The translations under genes were made by a program, and so were the position numbers. A DNA stretch of 64,000 bases from Alphaproteobacteria bacterium (GTDB lineage Bacteria; Pseudomonadota; Alphaproteobacteria; Sphingomonadales; Emcibacteraceae). The DNA is taken from the NCBI GenBank assembly GCA_002401455.1, contig NVTE01000001.1, forward strand, positions 319,962 through 383,961, read 5' to 3'. Of this stretch, positions 9,018 to 19,328 are shown in pieces (positions within the stretch are counted from its first letter, which is position 1; every line of letters begins with the position of its first letter). The notes below the pieces were generated by a model. That model was not told where the DNA came from. It worked only from the letters and a program-made list of their open reading frames with translations, and searched no databases.

Positions 9018-10940
9018 TTATCCTATAGAAGACGTTGAACTGGTGTCATTGCGCCGCAGGGCTTTCAGGGACACTTCCATGATATCACTGGCACAAAGTC
9101 CCGCCTCTTTATACATGACATCGGGCGCATTCTGATCCTGGAAAATATCCGGCAACTTCAGCGTCCGGACTTTCAATCCACTTTCCAGCAGGCCCTCATT
9201 GCTGAGGTAATCCAGAACATGACTGCCAAAGCCGCCAATAGAGCCTTCCTCGATGGTCACCAGAACCTCATGGTTCAGAGCCAGATCGCGGATCATCTCC
9301 AGATCAAGCGGCTTGGCAAAGCGGGCATCGGCGACCGTGGTCGTCAGGCCATGGGCCTTCAGGCCCTCCGCCGCTGCTAATGCTTCCTGTAGCCGGGTAC
9401 CCAGCGATAAGATGGCGATATGCGCCCCCTTCTGGACGATGCGGCCCTTGCCGATCTCCAGCACCTCTCCGATGGCCGGCAGCTCGACGCCAATCCCTTC
9501 ACCGCGCGGATAACGCACCGCACAAGGTCCGTCATCCATGGCCGCGGCTGTCGCCACCATATGCATCAGTTCCAGCTCATCCGCCGCCGCCATCACCACA
9601 AAGTTCGGCAGGCTGGTCAGAAAGGTAATATCAAAGGACCCGGCATGGGTCGGCCCATCCGCGCCCACCAGACCGGCCCGGTCGATGGCAAAGCGCACCG
9701 GCAGATTCTGGACCGCCACATCATGCACCACCTGATCATAGGCCCGTTGAAGAAAGGTCGAATAGATGGTGACAAACGGCTTATAGCCCTCTGTTGCCAT
9801 ACCGGCGGCAAAGGTCACCGCATGCTGTTCCGCGATCCCCACATCGAAGGTCCGGTCCGGGAAGGCCTCGCCAAACTTATCCAGTCCGGTGCCCGACGGC
9901 ATAGCGGCAGTGATGGCGATAATCTTATCGTCTTTTTCCGCCTGGGCAATCAGGGCCTTGGCATAGATATTAGTATAGCTCGGTGCTTTGGGCGTGGATT
10001 TGCTCTGGGCACCGGTGATCACATTGAATTTGGAAACGCCGTGGTATTTATCGGCAGCTTCTTCGGCATGGCGATAGCCCTTGCCTTTTTTGGTTACCAC
10101 ATGAATCAGCACTGGCCCCTGGCCGGCATCGCGAACATTTTCCAATACCGGTAACAGATGATCCATATTATGGCCATCAACCGGCCCGACATAATAAAAG
10201 CCCAGTTCCTCGAACAGGGTGCCGCCCGTGGCCATACCCCGGGCATATTCCTCGGCCCGTTTGGCTTTCTCGCTGATAGTACGCGGGAAATGTTTGACAA
10301 TATTCTTGGCAAAATCCCGTAGATTAAGGAAGGACCGTGACGACAATAGCCGCGCCAGATAGGCACTCATCGCCCCCACCGGTGGCGCGATGGACATGTC
10401 ATTGTCATTGAGGATCACAATCAGGCGGGATTTCAGGGCGCCGGCGTTATTCATGGCCTCGTAGGCCATGCCCGCGCTCATGGCACCGTCGCCGATCACT
10501 GAAATGATATTTTCATCGCTGCCGCGCAGGTCACGGCTGATCGCCATACCAAGTCCGGCAGAAATCGACGTCGAGCTATGACCCGCGCCGAAAGGGTCAT
10601 ATTCACTTTCCTTGCGCTTGGTAAAGCCGGCCAGGCCGCCGCCCTGACGAATGGTTTTCATACGATCTCGACGACCTGTCAGGATTTTATGGGGATAACA
10701 TTGATGGCCCACATCCCAGATCAATTTATCCTTGGGCATGTTGAACACATGATGAAGCGCCACCGTTAGCTCAACCACGCCAAGCCCCGCGCCCAGATGC
10801 CCCCCGGTCTGAGAGACCGTATCAATCATATCCGCCCGCACTTCATCCGCCAACTGCTGAAGCTGATCCGATTTTAATTTCGTCACATCATCTGAACAGT
10901 TAATCTGATCAAGCAATGGTGTTACTGGTTTGCTACTCAA
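9018..10940 (-). CDS. dxs: 1-deoxy-D-xylulose-5-phosphate synthase
   Basis: Thiamine-diphosphate enzyme that condenses pyruvate and glyceraldehyde 3-phosphate, the entry step of the MEP isoprenoid pathway. Characteristic segments include [13 protein letters not shown], the ThDP motif [18 protein letters not shown] and the transketolase C-terminal half with [15 protein letters not shown]. An ATG-initiated frame runs from 11045 but would overlap ispA by 71 bases. The family start [13 protein letters not shown] coincides with a TTG at 10940, giving 640 residues, the normal length; the TTG lacks a strong ribosome site, so the start is moderately certain. It lies directly behind ispA. Confidence 0.93.
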   Translation of the reverse strand: MSSKPVTPLLDQINCSDDVTKLKSDQLQQLADEVRADMIDTVSQTGGHLGAGLGVVELTVALHHVFNMPKDKLIWDVGHQCYPHKILTGRRDRMKTIRQGGGLAGFTKRKESEYDPFGAGHSSTSISAGLGMAISRDLRGSDENIISVIGDGAMSAGMAYEAMNNAGALKSRLIVILNDNDMSIAPPVGAMSAYLARLLSSRSFLNLRDFAKNIVKHFPRTISEKAKRAEEYARGMATGGTLFEELGFYYVGPVDGHNMDHLLPVLENVRDAGQGPVLIHVVTKKGKGYRHAEEAADKYHGVSKFNVITGAQSKSTPKAPSYTNIYAKALIAQAEKDDKIIAITAAMPSGTGLDKFGEAFPDRTFDVGIAEQHAVTFAAGMATEGYKPFVTIYSTFLQRAYDQVVHDVAVQNLPVRFAIDRAGLVGADGPTHAGSFDITFLTSLPNFVVMAAADELELMHMVATAAAMDDGPCAVRYPRGEGIGVELPAIGEVLEIGKGRIVQKGAHIAILSLGTRLQEALAAAEGLKAHGLTTTVADARFAKPLDLEMIRDLALNHEVLVTIEEGSIGGFGSHVLDYLSNEGLLESGLKVRTLKLPDIFQDQNAPDVMYKEAGLCASDIMEVSLKALRRNDTSSTSSIG

Positions 10941-10974
10941 TCGACCATACCCATAATAAATCCTAGTCCCCGTA

Positions 10975-11877
10975 TTAACTTGCCCGATTAATAATGAATT
11001 TTGCCAGATTACGCAAGTTTTCTGCTTTACGGCCGAAAATTTCAAGATGCGTCACGGCCTGCTCGGTCAGCATCTCGGCTTTTGTCCGGGCCTGTTCAAC
11101 CCCCATCAGCGACACTAATGTGGCTTTGCCGGCGGCGGCATCTTTGCCGGCGGTTTTGCCCAGGGCTTCTGAGTTGCCTTCTTCATCCAACAGATCGTCA
11201 GTGATCTGAAACGCCAGCCCCACATCATGGGAATAGCCCTTGATGGCGTGACGCCGCCGGACTTCCGCCTTGCCAAGGATAGCACCGGCCTCCCCGGAAA
11301 AGACGATCAACGCCCCGGTTTTCATCCGTTGCAGACGGGTGATCCGGATCTTGTCCAGCTCCTGATTTTCCGCCAGCAGGTCAAACATCTGCCCGCCGAC
11401 CATACCATTAACGCCCAGGGCCTTGGCCAGATACGTAATCAATTCGCAGCGAACCCGGGCATCAGCATGGGTTTTTTCATCAGATAATATTTCAAAAGCC
11501 AGTGTCAGCAGAGCGTCCCCGGCCAGAACCGCCGTCGCCTCGTCAAATTTTTTGTGCACCGAGGGCTGTCCCCGGCGCATGTCATCATCATCCATGCAGG
11601 GCAGGTCGTCATGGATCAGGGAATAGGTATGGGCACATTCCACGGCGGCGGCTACCCGAATGGCGGAACTTTCCCCGACGCCAAAGAGCTGAGCACTTTC
11701 CATGACCAGAAAGGGCCTGACCCGCTTGCCGCCAGCCATCAGGGCATAGGCCATGGCATCAATGACCCGTTGTTCCAGGTCAACGGCTTTCGGCAGAAGT
11801 TTCAACAGTTTCTCTTCGACCTGTCCGGCAGCGTACCTAAGGACAGACAGGGCCGGATCATCACTGGTATTTGTCAT
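10975..11877 (-). CDS. ispA: Polyprenyl (farnesyl) diphosphate synthase
   Basis: Trans-prenyltransferase adding isopentenyl diphosphate to DMAPP and geranyl diphosphate to give farnesyl (or geranylgeranyl) diphosphate. The 300-residue protein has the first Asp-rich motif [14 protein letters not shown] (90-103) and a second, DDLLDEEGN, near 230. Lys51 and Arg52/Arg54 (GGKRVRP) bind diphosphate. It begins five bases after xseB and ends 34 bases before the dxs TTG. This xseB-ispA-dxs order is also found in E. coli. Confidence 0.93.
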   Translation of the reverse strand: MTNTSDDPALSVLRYAAGQVEEKLLKLLPKAVDLEQRVIDAMAYALMAGGKRVRPFLVMESAQLFGVGESSAIRVAAAVECAHTYSLIHDDLPCMDDDDMRRGQPSVHKKFDEATAVLAGDALLTLAFEILSDEKTHADARVRCELITYLAKALGVNGMVGGQMFDLLAENQELDKIRITRLQRMKTGALIVFSGEAGAILGKAEVRRRHAIKGYSHDVGLAFQITDDLLDEEGNSEALGKTAGKDAAAGKATLVSLMGVEQARTKAEMLTEQAVTHLEIFGRKAENLRNLAKFIINRAS

Positions 11878-11882
11878 AAACT

Positions 11883-12140
11883 TTATCCCGCATCCAGGTC
11901 AGTTATGGCTAACGTGCCATCCTGCGCCTTGGTTATTTTTTCAATCCGCGCAGTCGCATCTTTCAACTTGTTATCACAATGCTGACGAAGCTGGGTACCT
12001 CGGGTGTATATATCAATGGACTGCTCCAAAGAAACCTGCCCGCTTTCCAGATTTTTGACAATTTCCTCCAGAGCGCTGAGCGCGTCCTCGAAATTCATCC
12101 CCGCGATATTATCCGGTATGGTATTGGCTTCACCTGACAC
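11883..12140 (-). CDS. xseB: Exodeoxyribonuclease VII small subunit
   Basis: An 85-residue alpha-helical subunit that pairs with XseA to make exonuclease VII, a single-strand DNA nuclease. The segment MNFEDALSALEEIVKNLESGQVSLEQSIDIYTRG (positions about 14-47) is diagnostic. The large subunit gene xseA is not in the window. It leads ispA and dxs in the same operon, a long-conserved arrangement with no obvious functional link. Confidence 0.92.
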   Translation of the reverse strand: MSGEANTIPDNIAGMNFEDALSALEEIVKNLESGQVSLEQSIDIYTRGTQLRQHCDNKLKDATARIEKITKAQDGTLAITDLDAG

Positions 12141-12192
12141 TATATACTCCTGAATTATGAATCGTTATGCGATCTTTATACAAGTAAAGCAC

Positions 12193-13116
12193 CTAGCGCA
12201 TCAATGCCGAAACATGGCTGGCGACACTTTCCCCCAGAACATCCAGATTATAACCGCCTTCGAGGCAAGATACCAGCCTGCCCTTGCACTGTTTTTCAGC
12301 AATCTGCTTTATCTCTTCGGTCACCCAGAAAAAATCATCCTCCGTCAGGTTAAAATCGGCCAGCGGATCCATGGCATGACCATCAAATCCCGCAGAAATC
12401 AGAATGAAATCGGGATCAAAGTCCCTGAGTGCCGGAAATATCCGGTCAGTGTAGGATTTGCGAAAGGCCCGGCTGCCACTGCCGGCGGCCAGCGGTGCGT
12501 TAACGATCACACCCGCTCCCTGATCATGCAGGTGACCGGTACCGGGATAGAGCGGCGACTGATGGGTCGAACCATAGAACAGCCCCTTGTGGCCCGCCAC
12601 CACCGCTTGGGTGCCATTGCCATGATGAACGTCAAAGTCAAGGATTGCGACCCGGTGCCGGAAATGTTTTTTCCGGGCATACAGCGCCCCGATGGCCACG
12701 TTATTAAACAGGCAAAATCCCATCGCCCGGTTCGGTTCCGCATGGTGCCCCGGGGGCCGAATGGCGCAGAAAGCATTATCCAACTGCCCCGCCATCACCT
12801 GATCAATGGCCTGACAGGTAGCCCCGACGGCTGTCAACGCCGCCTGCAGCGATCCCGGTGACAGATGAGTATCCGCGTCCAGACTATAATGACCTTCTTC
12901 CGGCACATGATCCAGCACCCGCTGAATGTGATCCGCACTATGAACCAGCGCCAACTTGTCCTGATCGGCGGCCTCTGCGGGTATGCGGATCAGGTCTTTG
13001 AACGCAGCCCCATGGAGGCTGCCCAGAACAGCTGACAGCCTGGCAGATGCCTCCGGATGACCTTCTGGTGTGATATGGTCTTTGCAATCAGAATGATAGA
13101 ACAGCCCCGTTGTCAA
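12193..13116 (-). CDS. Histone deacetylase-like amidohydrolase
   Basis: A zinc-dependent deacetylase fold; bacterial members remove acyl groups from proteins, polyamines or small amides. Catalytic motifs are RPPGHHAE (tandem histidines), the metal site DFDVHHGNGTQ, and SAGFDGH. No ATG is available. A TTG at 13116 is chosen because AGGGAG lies six bases upstream and the protein then begins TTGLFYHSD as family members do; another TTG at 13131 has no such site. The 307-residue protein is intact. It heads the xseB-ispA-dxs cluster, 52 bases ahead of xseB, but its substrate is unknown. Confidence 0.88.
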   Translation of the reverse strand: MTTGLFYHSDCKDHITPEGHPEASARLSAVLGSLHGAAFKDLIRIPAEAADQDKLALVHSADHIQRVLDHVPEEGHYSLDADTHLSPGSLQAALTAVGATCQAIDQVMAGQLDNAFCAIRPPGHHAEPNRAMGFCLFNNVAIGALYARKKHFRHRVAILDFDVHHGNGTQAVVAGHKGLFYGSTHQSPLYPGTGHLHDQGAGVIVNAPLAAGSGSRAFRKSYTDRIFPALRDFDPDFILISAGFDGHAMDPLADFNLTEDDFFWVTEEIKQIAEKQCKGRLVSCLEGGYNLDVLGESVASHVSALMR

Positions 13117-13217
13117 AATTATCTCCCTCAACTTTTTCAGGGCATTTTACCATAATTCAGGTCAGCAGGGGGTGATTATTTTCCCCCGGCATTTTCACCT
13201 GATATTTTCATCGGGCC

Positions 13218-14912
13218 TCAGGCCTGTTGTTTCTGCCGCTCATATTTTTCATTTTCTTCGGCGACCAATTCCTTTTTCGACAATTTACCGATCATGGTTT
13301 TTGGCAGTTCCGCCCGGAATTCGATCTCTCTGGGCCGCTCATGTTTACCCAGTTTATCGCGAATAAAGGCCATCAATTCGTCTTCGTTCAGATCCTCATC
13401 CGGGTTTTTCAGGGCGACAAAGGCTTTGGGCCGCTCGCCCAGATAATCATCCTTGACTCCAATGACGGTGACCTCATGAACGGCAGGATGCTCATAAATG
13501 GCTTCCTCGACCACCCGGGGGTAAACATTAAAGCCGCCCACCAGGATCAGGTCCTTGTCCCGGTCAATGATAAAAGTGAAGCCCTCGTCATCCATGTAAC
13601 CCACATCCCCGGTCCGAAACAGGCCGTCAATAAGGCTTTCCGCCGTGGCTTCCGGATGGTTCCAATAGCCCTTCATCACCTGAGGTCCCCGGACGCAGAT
13701 TTCGCCCTTTTCGCCCAGAGGCAGAACTTTTGACGAATCTTTCCGGTCGACAATGACGATCTCCGTTCCCGGCATGGGCAGGCCGATAGAGCCATAACGG
13801 GTTTCCCGGTCATAAGGGTTAGAGGCACAGACGGGGGAGGTTTCGGTCAGACCATAGCCTTCGGAAATAGTCAGGCCCAATTTATTTTTAAAAGCCTGGC
13901 CCAGCTCCACCGGCAGCGGTGCGCCACCGGACATACACATCTTCAGATTATCCATGCCCACATTCATCACATCCTTATGATTGAGCATGGCGGTAAACAT
14001 GGTCGGCACCCCGGCAAACAGGGTTGGCTTGTATTTCTTGATCATTTTCATGGCCGCATTAAGCTCGAACTTGGGCATGATCACCACTTTGCCCGCCAGA
14101 TGAATGCCTAAATTCATCACCACAGTCATGGCAAAAACATGAAAGAACGGCAGGAAACCCGGAATTACTTCTTCGCCCCGTTTCAGGTCTGTCGCCCAGA
14201 GCTCCAACTGGAGCACATTGATATAAATATTGGCGTGGGTCAGCATGGCCCCCTTGGGAATGCCGGTCGTGCCGCCAGTACATTGGATGACAGCAACATC
14301 CTCCAGGACATTAATATCAACCGGGTCCGGCTGGCCTTTGCTGCTCAACAGGCCCTGAAAGTCCACATAGCTGTCATCCTTGACGACGTGTGAAATCATC
14401 TTGCCCTTCAGCAGCTTGAAGAGCATGTTTTTCGGGAAGGGCAGCGCGCCACTGAAGCTGTCAACCACCAGATGTTTCAGGCGGCTTTTCTGGGTCACCC
14501 GGCGAATGATCGGATAGAGGGCTTCCAGATCAAGAGTGATCATCATATCGGTTTCGGTGTCTTCGACCTGATTGATCAGCTCCTGCTCGGAATAGAGCGG
14601 GCTGTAATTGACCACCGTGCCCCCGGCTTTTAATATCCCGAAATAGGCCACAGCAAACTGGGGACAATTGGGCATAAAAATACCCACATGAACCCCTTTG
14701 CCAACCCCGATATTCTGCAATCCCCTGGCCATGCGATTGACCTGACCCAGCAGGTCCCGGTAAGCGGTCTCCTTGCCCATAAAATCATAGGCAATGTTAT
14801 CCGGATAAGCCCCCGCCGCGTCCTCAAGCAGGGTATATAACGGTTTCCCGGTAAATGTCTGATCCCATTCCACATGTTTGGGATAGGTCGATAACCAAGG
14901 GTGCTGTGTCAT
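13218..14912 (-). CDS. Long-chain fatty acid--CoA ligase (AMP-binding)
   Basis: A 564-residue adenylate-forming ligase that activates a fatty acid to acyl-CoA by way of an acyl-AMP. The P-loop-like CTGGTTGIPKGAMLTH is near residue 212, the GYGLTET motif near 365, the hinge DRDKDLI near 455, and the catalytic lysine near the C-terminus in GKLSKKELV. It is close to FadD in length and sequence style. It lies nine bases behind the acyl-CoA dehydrogenase gene, so activation and first oxidation of a substrate are encoded together. Confidence 0.9.
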   Translation of the reverse strand: MTQHPWLSTYPKHVEWDQTFTGKPLYTLLEDAAGAYPDNIAYDFMGKETAYRDLLGQVNRMARGLQNIGVGKGVHVGIFMPNCPQFAVAYFGILKAGGTVVNYSPLYSEQELINQVEDTETDMMITLDLEALYPIIRRVTQKSRLKHLVVDSFSGALPFPKNMLFKLLKGKMISHVVKDDSYVDFQGLLSSKGQPDPVDINVLEDVAVIQCTGGTTGIPKGAMLTHANIYINVLQLELWATDLKRGEEVIPGFLPFFHVFAMTVVMNLGIHLAGKVVIMPKFELNAAMKMIKKYKPTLFAGVPTMFTAMLNHKDVMNVGMDNLKMCMSGGAPLPVELGQAFKNKLGLTISEGYGLTETSPVCASNPYDRETRYGSIGLPMPGTEIVIVDRKDSSKVLPLGEKGEICVRGPQVMKGYWNHPEATAESLIDGLFRTGDVGYMDDEGFTFIIDRDKDLILVGGFNVYPRVVEEAIYEHPAVHEVTVIGVKDDYLGERPKAFVALKNPDEDLNEDELMAFIRDKLGKHERPREIEFRAELPKTMIGKLSKKELVAEENEKYERQKQQA

Positions 14913-14921
14913 TTTTATTCC

Positions 14922-16715
14922 CTAAATCATGTGTTCAGTTGGTATGGCAAAGAACAGGTCATCCCCGGCCATAATGGTGTCTTTCAGACCGATGGTCTGT
15001 GGTACAATCTGCTCAGCATAAAAGCGGGCCGTAATTATTTTTGCCGCCAGGAAGTCTGTGTCCTGATCATCGTTATCCAGCCGGGTCCGCGCTGACAATG
15101 CCCCTTTGGCCAGCAGGTAACACCCAACAGTAACACTGAACAACCGCAGGAAAGGCGATGACCCCGCCAGGGCTGAGCGCATATTTTCCCCTTGCTGTGC
15201 TAGGGTCCATTCGGCACAGTCCCGGGTCGTGGTGACCGCTGCTGCCAGGTTACGGGTCAGGCTGGAAAATTCATCTGTGGTGGGCAGGGTTGTGCTAAAA
15301 TCTGTGATCTCATCCAGAAGCGCCCGCCAGTGCTTGCCGCCCATCATCGACAGCTTGCGGCCGACAAGGTCCATGGCCTGAACGCCGTTGGTGCCCTCAT
15401 AAATCGGGTTGATGCGCGAATCCCGGAAAATTTGAGCAATGCCGGTTTCCTCGATGAAACCCATGCCACCATGGACCTGCAGGGCCAGAGATGAATTCTC
15501 AACTCCCATATCAGAGCCATAGGCCTTTGACATCGGCGTCAGCAGGTCGGCCAGGCCCTTGTATTTTCCCCGCACCTGCTCGTCCGGATGATGTTCGCCC
15601 AGATCAAGCGCCTTGGCATTGAGCATGGTGATCGCACGGGCGGCCTCGGTCGTCGATTTGATGGTCATCAGCATCCGGCGCACATTGGCGTGTTCAATGA
15701 TGGCGCTCGGGCCGGGTTTGGTCGCCCCAATCGCCACGCCTTGCACCCGGTCCTGAGCATAAAGCACCGCCATCTGCCAGGCACGTTCGGCACAGGCGAC
15801 GCCCTGGATACCGACATTAAGCCGGGCATTATTCATCATGGTGAACATGGCCGCCATACCTTTATTCTCAGCCCCCAGCATATAGCCGACACAATTGTCG
15901 TCTTCGCCAAAGGCCATGACACAGGTCGGGCTGCCGTGAATACCGAGCTTATGCTCCAGAGAAACACATTTGGCATCATTACGCGCGCCCAGGGAACCAT
16001 CGTCATTGATCAGGAATTTAGGCACGATAAACAGGGATATACCCCGGGTCCCCGCCGGACTGCCCGGGGTTCTGGCCAGCACCAGGTGAATGATATTTTC
16101 CGTCATATCATGATCACCCCAGGTGATGAAAATCTTCTGGCCGCGAATCCGGTAACTGCCATCAGCGGCCGGTTCCGCCTTGGTCCGCAGTGCACCAACA
16201 TCGGTACCGGCCTGGGACTCAGTCAGGTTCATGGAGCCCGCCCACTGACCGGAAATCATTTTTTTCAGATAAGTGTTTTTCTGCTCTTCCGAGCCATGGG
16301 CGACGATGGATTCGACCGCTCCCGTGGTCAGCATGGAACACAGACTAAACGCCATATTGGAGGCATCGACAAATTCATAAACCGCCGACGCCAGCGTAAT
16401 CGGCAATCCCTGCCCGCCGTAATCCACATCGCCCGAGACACTGGTCCAGCCATTTTCCGCGTAAGCAAGATAGGCTTCTTTAAAGCCCGGAGCCGGCTTA
16501 ACCCCGTCATCCGTAAGGGTCGCCCCTTCCCGGTCGCCAACCACATTCAGCGGCGAGAGGATTTCACCGCAAAACTTCCCGGCCTCTTCCAATACCGCAT
16601 CAATGATATCTTCACTGGCGTCCTGGAACCGCTCAATTTCTGAAATCTCGGAAATACCGATCACATCCTTCAGGACAAATTTCATTTCACGGGTGGGGGC
16701 ACTATATTCAGCCAC
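14922..16715 (-). CDS. Acyl-CoA dehydrogenase with C-terminal extension
   Basis: A 597-residue FAD flavoenzyme catalysing alpha,beta-dehydrogenation of acyl-CoA; electrons would pass to the ETF encoded at 46.5-48.2 kb. Visible family features are the FAD/substrate segment NLTESQAGTDVG, then ITWGDHD and a catalytic glutamate in INPIYEGTNGVQ near residue 430. The length beyond about 470 matches the extra C-terminal domain of the large 3-methylmercaptopropionyl-CoA/DmdC-type dehydrogenases. A GTG start follows GGAGC. Chain-length preference cannot be assigned. Confidence 0.9.
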   Translation of the reverse strand: MAEYSAPTREMKFVLKDVIGISEISEIERFQDASEDIIDAVLEEAGKFCGEILSPLNVVGDREGATLTDDGVKPAPGFKEAYLAYAENGWTSVSGDVDYGGQGLPITLASAVYEFVDASNMAFSLCSMLTTGAVESIVAHGSEEQKNTYLKKMISGQWAGSMNLTESQAGTDVGALRTKAEPAADGSYRIRGQKIFITWGDHDMTENIIHLVLARTPGSPAGTRGISLFIVPKFLINDDGSLGARNDAKCVSLEHKLGIHGSPTCVMAFGEDDNCVGYMLGAENKGMAAMFTMMNNARLNVGIQGVACAERAWQMAVLYAQDRVQGVAIGATKPGPSAIIEHANVRRMLMTIKSTTEAARAITMLNAKALDLGEHHPDEQVRGKYKGLADLLTPMSKAYGSDMGVENSSLALQVHGGMGFIEETGIAQIFRDSRINPIYEGTNGVQAMDLVGRKLSMMGGKHWRALLDEITDFSTTLPTTDEFSSLTRNLAAAVTTTRDCAEWTLAQQGENMRSALAGSSPFLRLFSVTVGCYLLAKGALSARTRLDNDDQDTDFLAAKIITARFYAEQIVPQTIGLKDTIMAGDDLFFAIPTEHMI

Positions 16716-16888
16716 GGGGAGAGCTCCTGTATTATTTATATAATTTAAGTCGTAAACGTCTGAATATTATATTACTAATATACCCTTGCAGGATATCGTA
16801 TATTAACAAAAATTAAAACAGTCGTTTGAAAGTCAAACCTACATGACTTACCGGACAAAAACAAGTTTTAATCAGCCCGACAGGACCT

Positions 16889-17884
16889 ATGGTAAAAATG
16901 CCCTCCCGTAACATAACACAGACCACTAAGAACATCATGGAACCCACGCAGGCCATCTTTAATCTGGCCGCGAAATTCCTAAAACAGGGCAAGTTGGTCT
17001 CCTTCCCGACGGAGACCGTCTATGGCCTGGGGGCGGACGCGACCAACGACGATGCCGTAGCCCGGATATTTGAAGCCAAACAAAGACCGGCCTTTAATCC
17101 GCTGATCATTCATCTGCCGTCCCTGGCAGAGGCCGAAAAATACGTCGAGTTTGACATCATATCCCGTAAATTAGCCGAGGCTTTCTGGCCCGGTCCCTTC
17201 ACCCTGGTGCTGAAGAAGAAATCCAACAGCGCGTTATCCAAACTCGTGTCCGCTGGACTGGACACGGTGGCAGTCCGGGTGCCGGCCCATCCCGTGGCCC
17301 AGGAACTGCTGCAGCATTTCGATCGGCCCATTGCCGCCCCCAGTGCTAATATTTCCGGCAAGCTCAGCCCGACGCGCCCGGAACATGTCGCCCGGGACCT
17401 GTCGTCCTCTGTCGCCATGATTCTGGGGGGGCCGCCCTGCCGGGTAGGACTAGAATCAACCATAGTCCAGGTGGGCGGTGACGGCGTCAGGCTGTTACGG
17501 CCCGGCAGCATCACCGCCCAGGACATTGAACTGATTACCGGCTTGCGGGTTACCTCGTATCAGGACGCACAGAACCCCACCGCGCCCGGCCAGCTGAAAA
17601 GCCATTATGCGCCAGAGACCAAAATCCGGCTGAATGCCGAGACCATCTATCCTGGCGAGGCCCTGCTGGCTTTCGGAACCCGATACCCCAAAGATGCAAA
17701 GGTCCTGCGCAACCTCAGCCCCAGAGCCAGCCTGCGGGAAGCCGCCGGCAACCTGTTTTCCATGCTCCATGAGCTTGATCAGAAGGGCTGCACAGCCATT
17801 GCCGTCAGCCCGATTCCGGAAAGAGGCCTCGGCATCGCGATCAATGACCGACTGAGCCGCGCCGCCGCCACAGAGGAGCCTTGA
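16889..17884 (+). CDS. L-threonylcarbamoyladenylate synthase (Sua5 type)
   Basis: Makes threonylcarbamoyl-AMP from threonine, bicarbonate and ATP, the precursor of the t6A37 modification in ANN-decoding tRNAs. An N-terminal YrdC domain holds FPTETVYGLGADATND and SANISGKLSPT. The extra ~115-residue C-terminal Sua5 domain distinguishes it from the short TsaC. Three starts are possible: 16889, 16898 and 16937. The first sits only three bases from AGGA, so the true start may be a few codons later. Total length is 331. It ends seven bases before the next gene. Confidence 0.9.
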   Translation: MVKMPSRNITQTTKNIMEPTQAIFNLAAKFLKQGKLVSFPTETVYGLGADATNDDAVARIFEAKQRPAFNPLIIHLPSLAEAEKYVEFDIISRKLAEAFWPGPFTLVLKKKSNSALSKLVSAGLDTVAVRVPAHPVAQELLQHFDRPIAAPSANISGKLSPTRPEHVARDLSSSVAMILGGPPCRVGLESTIVQVGGDGVRLLRPGSITAQDIELITGLRVTSYQDAQNPTAPGQLKSHYAPETKIRLNAETIYPGEALLAFGTRYPKDAKVLRNLSPRASLREAAGNLFSMLHELDQKGCTAIAVSPIPERGLGIAINDRLSRAAATEEP

Positions 17885-17891
17885 TCGGAAC

Positions 17892-19316
17892 ATGACCATT
17901 ACGCCTGACCATTTACTGAAATTGAAAGAAATTTCCGGCCCCAAAGGCTGGATTGATCAGCCGGGGAGCATGGAGCCTTTTCTGATCGAGCCCCGGGATA
18001 AATATCACGGTCAGACGCCACTGGTTCTGTTGCCGGACACGACCGAAAAAGTCTCGGAAATCATCACCTATTGCGCCGACCATAAAATCGCCGTCGTGCC
18101 TCAGGGCGGCAATACCGGCCTTGTCGGCGGCAGTATCCCGACCGCTTCCGGGAATGAAATCCTGCTCAGTTTGAAACGGTTAAACCGGGTCCGGGCCACG
18201 GACGCGGCTAACCAGACCATGACGGTTGAGGCCGGCTGCATCCTGTCCGACATTCAGAATCTGGCCCGGGACAGCGGATTCCTGTTTCCGCTCAGCCTGG
18301 CCGCCGAAGGCTCCTGCATGATCGGCGGCAATCTGTCGACCAATGCTGGCGGGGTTAATGTGCTTCATTACGGTAACATGCGCAGCCTGGTGCTCGGCCT
18401 GGAAGTGGTCCTGCCCAGCGGGGACATCTGGCACGGCCTGAGTGGCCTGCAGAAAGACAACACCGGCTACGACCTGAAACAGCTGTTCATCGGGGCCGAG
18501 GGCACCCTGGGGGTGATCACTGCCGCCACCCTGAAACTCTATCCCTATCCCCATGAAAGAAACACGGCCTTTGTCGCGGTGCCCAGCCCCCAGGCGGCGG
18601 TCGATTTGCTCAGCCTGGCCCGCAGCATCAGTGGCAACTGCATCACCGCCTTTGAATTGATGCCGCGGCTGGGGCTTGAGATCGTCACCCGCCATATGGA
18701 CGGCACCCGGGACCCGATGGCCAGCGCCTATGACTGGTATGTGTTGCTGGAATGCACCTCGTCTCTCAGCCGGGATCTGCTCGACCTTGAGAAACTCATG
18801 GAACGCATTCTGTCCCAAGCCATGGATCAAGGGCTGGTGCTGGACGGCGTGATCGCCAAGAATGAGGGCGAAAGTAACAACCTGTGGCAGTTACGGGAAA
18901 ATCTGTCCGAGGCCCAGCGCCATGAAGGCGGCAGCATCAAACATGATATTTCCCTGCCGATTTCCGCCATCCCCGAATTTCTGATCGAGGCTGGCAAGCT
19001 GGTGGAAAGTCTGATCCCCGGCGCCCGTCCAGTCCCTTTCGGTCATCTGGGGGACGGTAACCTTCATTATAACATCAGCCAGCCGATCGCCATGGACAAA
19101 CAGATCTTTCTGGATCACTGGACTGAACTTAATCGTCAGGTCCATGATCTGGTGAAAGATTTTGACGGCAGCTTCAGTGCCGAACATGGTATTGGCCGCC
19201 TGAAAACTGGTGACATGATTAGCTATAAAACCGACATCGAACTGGACCTGATGCGCCGGATCAAGCATAGTCTTGATCCCGACAGCATCATGAACCCAGG
19301 AGTCATATTGACATAA
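17892..19316 (+). CDS. FAD-binding oxidoreductase (GlcD / D-2-hydroxyglutarate dehydrogenase family)
   Basis: A 474-residue flavoprotein that oxidises a D-2-hydroxyacid. The PCMH FAD domain contains PQGGNTGLVGGSIP near residue 73 and the GGNLSTNAGG stretch near 145. The C-terminal oxidase domain contains the HLGDGNLHYN metal/substrate motif near 380 and SAEHGIGR near 437. Single-chain organisation without an iron-sulfur domain resembles D-2-hydroxyglutarate dehydrogenases more than GlcD of the glycolate oxidase complex. It follows the Sua5 gene closely and precedes the hydrolase gene by 12 bases. Confidence 0.88.
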   Translation: MTITPDHLLKLKEISGPKGWIDQPGSMEPFLIEPRDKYHGQTPLVLLPDTTEKVSEIITYCADHKIAVVPQGGNTGLVGGSIPTASGNEILLSLKRLNRVRATDAANQTMTVEAGCILSDIQNLARDSGFLFPLSLAAEGSCMIGGNLSTNAGGVNVLHYGNMRSLVLGLEVVLPSGDIWHGLSGLQKDNTGYDLKQLFIGAEGTLGVITAATLKLYPYPHERNTAFVAVPSPQAAVDLLSLARSISGNCITAFELMPRLGLEIVTRHMDGTRDPMASAYDWYVLLECTSSLSRDLLDLEKLMERILSQAMDQGLVLDGVIAKNEGESNNLWQLRENLSEAQRHEGGSIKHDISLPISAIPEFLIEAGKLVESLIPGARPVPFGHLGDGNLHYNISQPIAMDKQIFLDHWTELNRQVHDLVKDFDGSFSAEHGIGRLKTGDMISYKTDIELDLMRRIKHSLDPDSIMNPGVILT

Positions 19317-19328
19317 AAAGGGGAAAAA

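Noticed and set aside
16797-16815. TTAA-N6-TTAA resembling a CtrA box upstream of the Sua5 gene
   Set aside because: The spacing is six rather than seven bases in a very AT-rich stretch.
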